From Candidatus Sifarchaeum subterraneum (GTDB lineage: Archaea; Asgardarchaeota; Sifarchaeia; Sifarchaeales; Sifarchaeaceae): a DNA stretch of 8,041 nt. Location: NCBI GenBank assembly GCA_016292335.1, contig JAECRX010000195.1, forward strand, positions 1-8,041, read 5' to 3'. Numbering within the stretch: position 1 is the stretch's first letter; the number at the start of each line of letters is the position of its first letter. Made by a program: the position numbers and the translations under genes. Below, one piece after another: positions 5,566 through 8,041 of this stretch. The notes beneath the pieces were generated by a model that worked only from the letters and a program-made list of their open reading frames with translations, ran no database searches and was not told where the DNA came from.

Positions 5566-6690
5566 TCATGCTAAAATTTGTTTTAAATTGAATAAGACCT
5601 GTTGATTCATGTCTCTTGTTCCTACACTAATTCTCAGACAATTTTCTAAAAGAGGAAGGGCACCACGATATCTCACTATTATTCCACGGCTCATTAGTTT
5701 CTCCTGTACTTCCAATGCATTATACTCGTCAGTTAATTTAATGAGTATGAAGTTAGCTTTTGATTCATAAGCTTTCATTATCCCATTTATTTTCTTCAAT
5801 TCATTATATAGCACTTCTCTCTCTTCTTTTATTTTTGAAATAGCCTCCTCTATGATGTTCCAATTTGTCAATATTTTTGGAATCATGAAATAACCGATAA
5901 AATTGACATTATAGGGGGATTTTACTCTTAAAAAATAGTCGCTAATTTTTTCGTTTGTAACTAGATATCCTACTCTCAAGCCAGCCATGCCAAAAACTTT
6001 CGAAAAAGATCTTGTAACTATCAAATTATCAAATTCAGTAACCAAATGCATTAATGAGTAATCTGCAAAATCAGCGTAAGCTTCATCTAGAACTACAACA
6101 CAGTTTTCACTTTCTTGGATGATATTCTCAATTTCTTGTTTAGGAAATTGGTTGCCTGTAGGATTATTCGGAGAAGTGATGAATAATAGTTTTAACTTTT
6201 CAGATTTTACTTTTTCTAGGATTTTATTAACATTTAAAGTAAAATCATTATTTAATAAGACACTGACGAATTTTCCGCCATTGATTGAAGTGTAGAATTT
6301 GAACATACCAAATGTTGGTTCACTTGTTAATGATTTTTCATCTTGATCCAGGAATATTCTGCAGGTCAGATTAATCAATTCGTCAGAACCATTCCCTATT
6401 ATAACATTTTCTTCATTTAGATTCTTCTCTATTTTCTGATTCCAAAAATCTGCAATCGATTTTTCTGCTAACCGTGAAGAAAGATCGGGATAGGCTCTTA
6501 TATCAAATTCTTCCAGTATTTCATAAATCAGATTGTTAATCCAACCTCTTTCGAGGAAAAAATTTTCATTTGTGTCCAATTTGATGATTTTTTCCCGTGG
6601 AATGTTATATTTTTTAGATATCTCATAAGGAGATAGTTCTGAAAACTTAGATAAAGATAGGGATCGAATTGTTTTACTGGGTTCGATCAT
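5566..6690 (-). CDS. hisC: Histidinol-phosphate aminotransferase HisC
   Basis: HisC transfers an amino group from glutamate to imidazole acetol phosphate, using PLP. The 374-residue fold-type I product shows LDTNENF (38-44), GNGSDELI (99-106) for the PLP phosphate, SPNNPTG (173-179), LDEAYADF (201-208) with the pyridine-binding Asp202 and Tyr205, the Schiff-base Lys231 in SFSKVFG, Arg239 in GLRVGY, and substrate-binding Arg353 in LRISVG. It is full-length with no missing key residue. The ATG has GAGG 8 nt upstream. Two partial copies of this gene flank the next gene upstream: 6004-6037 is repeated at 6717-6750 and 6611-6661 at 7991-8041. The intact copy is the most upstream recognised his gene in the window, and its leader contains pieces of its own coding sequence. 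Confidence 0.95.
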   Translation of the reverse strand: MIEPSKTIRSLSLSKFSELSPYEISKKYNIPREKIIKLDTNENFFLERGWINNLIYEILEEFDIRAYPDLSSRLAEKSIADFWNQKIEKNLNEENVIIGNGSDELINLTCRIFLDQDEKSLTSEPTFGMFKFYTSINGGKFVSVLLNNDFTLNVNKILEKVKSEKLKLLFITSPNNPTGNQFPKQEIENIIQESENCVVVLDEAYADFADYSLMHLVTEFDNLIVTRSFSKVFGMAGLRVGYLVTNEKISDYFLRVKSPYNVNFIGYFMIPKILTNWNIIEEAISKIKEEREVLYNELKKINGIMKAYESKANFILIKLTDEYNALEVQEKLMSRGIIVRYRGALPLLENCLRISVGTRDMNQQVLFNLKQILA

Positions 6691-6716
6691 TTTTCAAACC
6701 TCTTGCGAATGGACTC

Positions 6717-6770
6717 AAAAGATCTTGTAACTATCAAGTTATCAAATTCATTAATTATTAACATTTAAAG
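6717..6770 (-). repeat. Fragments of a second hisC copy in the hisC leader
   Basis: Bases 6717-6750 match 6004-6037 inside hisC at 33 of 34 positions (one A/G difference), same strand; that part of hisC encodes FDNLIVTRSF next to the PLP lysine. Bases 6755-6770 match 6224-6239 at 16 of 16; that part encodes L-N-V-N-K. The order agrees with a hisC copy from which about 186 bp between the two pieces were lost. These are untranslated here and lie 27 bp upstream of the intact hisC start. Confidence 0.72.
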
Positions 6771-6781
6771 ACAATGTCTTT
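6767..6781. repeat. Small palindrome between dehydratase and hisC genes
   Basis: AAAGAC (6767-6772) pairs with GTCTTT (6776-6781) around a 3-nt loop, about 20 bp after the dehydratase stop. No T tract follows on the minus strand, so a terminator role is doubtful. Confidence 0.25.
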
Positions 6782-6800
6782 GAACTATCAAAAGTTATTC

Positions 6801-7754
6801 TTATGCGATTTTTTCTCTGAGATGAGTAAAGAACTCGGGTAGATCTATATTTCCACCAGAAACAATTATGCCAATCTTTTTACCATTTACATCTATGGCT
6901 TTTGATAAAACGCCAGCTAGTGATACCGCACCTGAAGGCTCAACCACCATTTTCATTCTCTCCCAGAGAAACTGCATGGCATCAATGATCAGCTCCTCGG
7001 AAACTGTAACGATTTCATCGACTTTTTCTCTAATTATTTTAAAGGTAATAGAACCGAGAGATGTTCGTAAACCATCAGCGATTGTATTGGGATTAACTGA
7101 AGGAAAGATTCTACCCTCTTTGAAGGATCTATATGCATCGTCTGCATTTTTTGGTTCAACACCAATTACGTTTGTAGATGGAGATAGACCCTTTGTTGCT
7201 ATAGATGTCCCACTAAGGAGGCCTCCTCCACCAACCGGTGAAAATATGTAATCAAGTTTTCCAACTTCTTTTATTAACTCATAAGCAGCTGTTCCTGCTC
7301 CATAAATTACCTTTAAATCATTATATGGATGAATCAGTTTGTAACCATATTGTTTTATTAAAGGTGTGACAGCTTCTTCTCTATCTTCTGGTTTAGGACC
7401 ACAAAACACTACTTCTGCCCCATACCCTTTGGTTGCGGCAACCTTTACAGCTGAAGCGTTTTCAGGCATGACTATAACTGCTTTAATCCCTAGGATTTTT
7501 GCTGCTAAAGCTAAAGCTTGGGCATGGTTCCCCGAAGAATGTGTGATCACGCCCTTCTTTTTCTGTTCAGGGGTCAATTGTGATAAAGCATTAAATGCTC
7601 CTCTAATCTTGAAGGCTCCGATTTTCTGAAAGTTTTCACACTTGAAGAAACATTCAGCATTTACCATTTTGTTAAGGGTGGTTGAGGTCATTACTGGAGT
7701 ATGATTTGCTACACCTTTTATCCGCTGATAAGCAGCTTTTACTTCTTCAAACAT
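6801..7754 (-). CDS. Serine racemase / threonine dehydratase-like PLP enzyme
   Basis: The 317-residue product is a fold-type II PLP enzyme. Lys49 in GAFKIRGA forms the Schiff base; SSGNHAQ (73-79) is the Asn loop, PVGGGGLLSG (173-182) is the glycine loop holding the PLP phosphate, and SGGN (299-302) contacts the pyridine nitrogen. FFKCENFQKIGAFK and the E200-x3-A204-x-D206 pattern, the divalent-cation site of serine racemases, favour the serine racemase/threonine dehydratase/hydroxyaspartate dehydratase branch. There is no C-terminal ACT domain, so it is not the isoleucine-regulated IlvA form. Likely activity is deamination of L-threonine or L-serine to a 2-oxo acid and ammonia; racemase activity cannot be excluded. 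The ATG has AGGT 8 nt upstream. It shares strand with hisC but lies 110 bp away, and both flanks carry hisC debris. Confidence 0.88.
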   Translation of the reverse strand: MFEEVKAAYQRIKGVANHTPVMTSTTLNKMVNAECFFKCENFQKIGAFKIRGAFNALSQLTPEQKKKGVITHSSGNHAQALALAAKILGIKAVIVMPENASAVKVAATKGYGAEVVFCGPKPEDREEAVTPLIKQYGYKLIHPYNDLKVIYGAGTAAYELIKEVGKLDYIFSPVGGGGLLSGTSIATKGLSPSTNVIGVEPKNADDAYRSFKEGRIFPSVNPNTIADGLRTSLGSITFKIIREKVDEIVTVSEELIIDAMQFLWERMKMVVEPSGAVSLAGVLSKAIDVNGKKIGIIVSGGNIDLPEFFTHLREKIA

Positions 7755-7827
7755 CTTACTCTACCTACTCATTGTGGAATAATAAATGATCTAATGAGAA
7801 TAACACATCTCAAAAATACAATGGACA
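7755..7827. other. Leader of the dehydratase gene
   Basis: The minus strand carries AGGT 8 nt before the start, and an AT-rich TTTATTATT block about 25-35 nt before it that could be a TATA element, though it is too close to leave much leader. Nothing more specific is visible. Confidence 0.25.
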
Positions 7828-8041
7828 TTAGTGTTTGCTTTTACTTGTAAACTTGAATAATCGTAATTTGATTGGAGTGCAACGTGTGGTAATACATGTC
7901 TTAGTTTCACTTCTGATTAGAGATACTTCTTTCAAACGGCGTGGGGTAAGATTTGTAAGCCGAAAGTTTTCAGCTGCTGAAACTATTTTATTTTTAGATA
8001 TTTCATAAGGAGATAATTCTGAAAACTTAGATAAAGAGAGA
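7828..8041 (-). pseudogene. hisC: Truncated second hisC copy, N-terminal part (runs off window)
   Basis: Bases 7991-8041 match 6611-6661 of hisC at 47 of 51 positions without gaps, giving L-S-L-S-K-F-S-E-L-S-P-Y-E-I-S-K as in the intact protein. Past that the frame stays open for 54 more codons to TAA 7830-7828, but the residues no longer follow HisC, apart from a possible E-N-F echo of the NENF motif. No PLP-binding segment follows. The start codon lies beyond the right edge. It is most simply a decayed duplicate cut off by rearrangement; a new short protein with a HisC-like opening is possible but less likely. Confidence 0.65.

Noticed and set aside
6868..7629. Long plus-strand frames opposite the dehydratase gene
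   Set aside because: They are mirror frames of a clearly conserved minus-strand enzyme and show no family motifs.

Overview
The window looks like a piece of an AT-rich prokaryotic chromosome, most likely archaeal. The signs are a stand-alone HisI of 137 residues, a HisF with an extra loop of about 20 residues, a short SlyD/FKBP-type isomerase, and genes followed by simple oligo-T tracts. I cannot fix the lineage from sequence alone. Nearly all coding is on the minus strand; only the gene tail at the left edge is on the plus strand.

Left part (1-858): the end of a dodecin gene, an AT-rich spacer, then a compact element of about 276 bp (378-653). Near-identical 9-bp hairpins bound it, and it keeps only the first few codons and the C-terminal tail of an IS200/IS605-type tnpB. 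The tail is packed with stem-loops, so it may be a tnpB-less omega-RNA-like locus or a MITE-like derivative. A further hairpin with a T tract lies at 772-836.

Middle (859-6690): a minus-strand run, given here in transcription order: hisC, a HAD-family phosphatase, hisB, a destroyed hisH, hisA, hisF, hisI, and then a separate FKBP gene. The enzymes cover the middle and late histidine pathway: HisI opens the ring of phosphoribosyl-AMP, HisA isomerises ProFAR, HisF (normally with HisH) makes IGP, HisB dehydrates it and HisC transaminates it. The HAD protein is a good candidate for histidinol-phosphatase. hisG, hisE and hisD are not in the window. hisH survives only as a C-terminal scrap of about 28 codons with in-frame stops, although HisF keeps its ammonia-gate and HisH-docking residues. 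Four genes of this cluster (hisI, hisA, hisB, HAD) appear to start with TTG, each supported by a Shine-Dalgarno sequence 8-9 nt upstream.

Right part (6691-8041): a serine racemase/threonine dehydratase-like PLP enzyme is flanked on both sides by broken pieces of a second hisC copy. Internal fragments lie at 6717-6770, and the N-terminal part runs off the window at 7991-8041. This fits a duplicated hisC that decayed and now surrounds the dehydratase gene.
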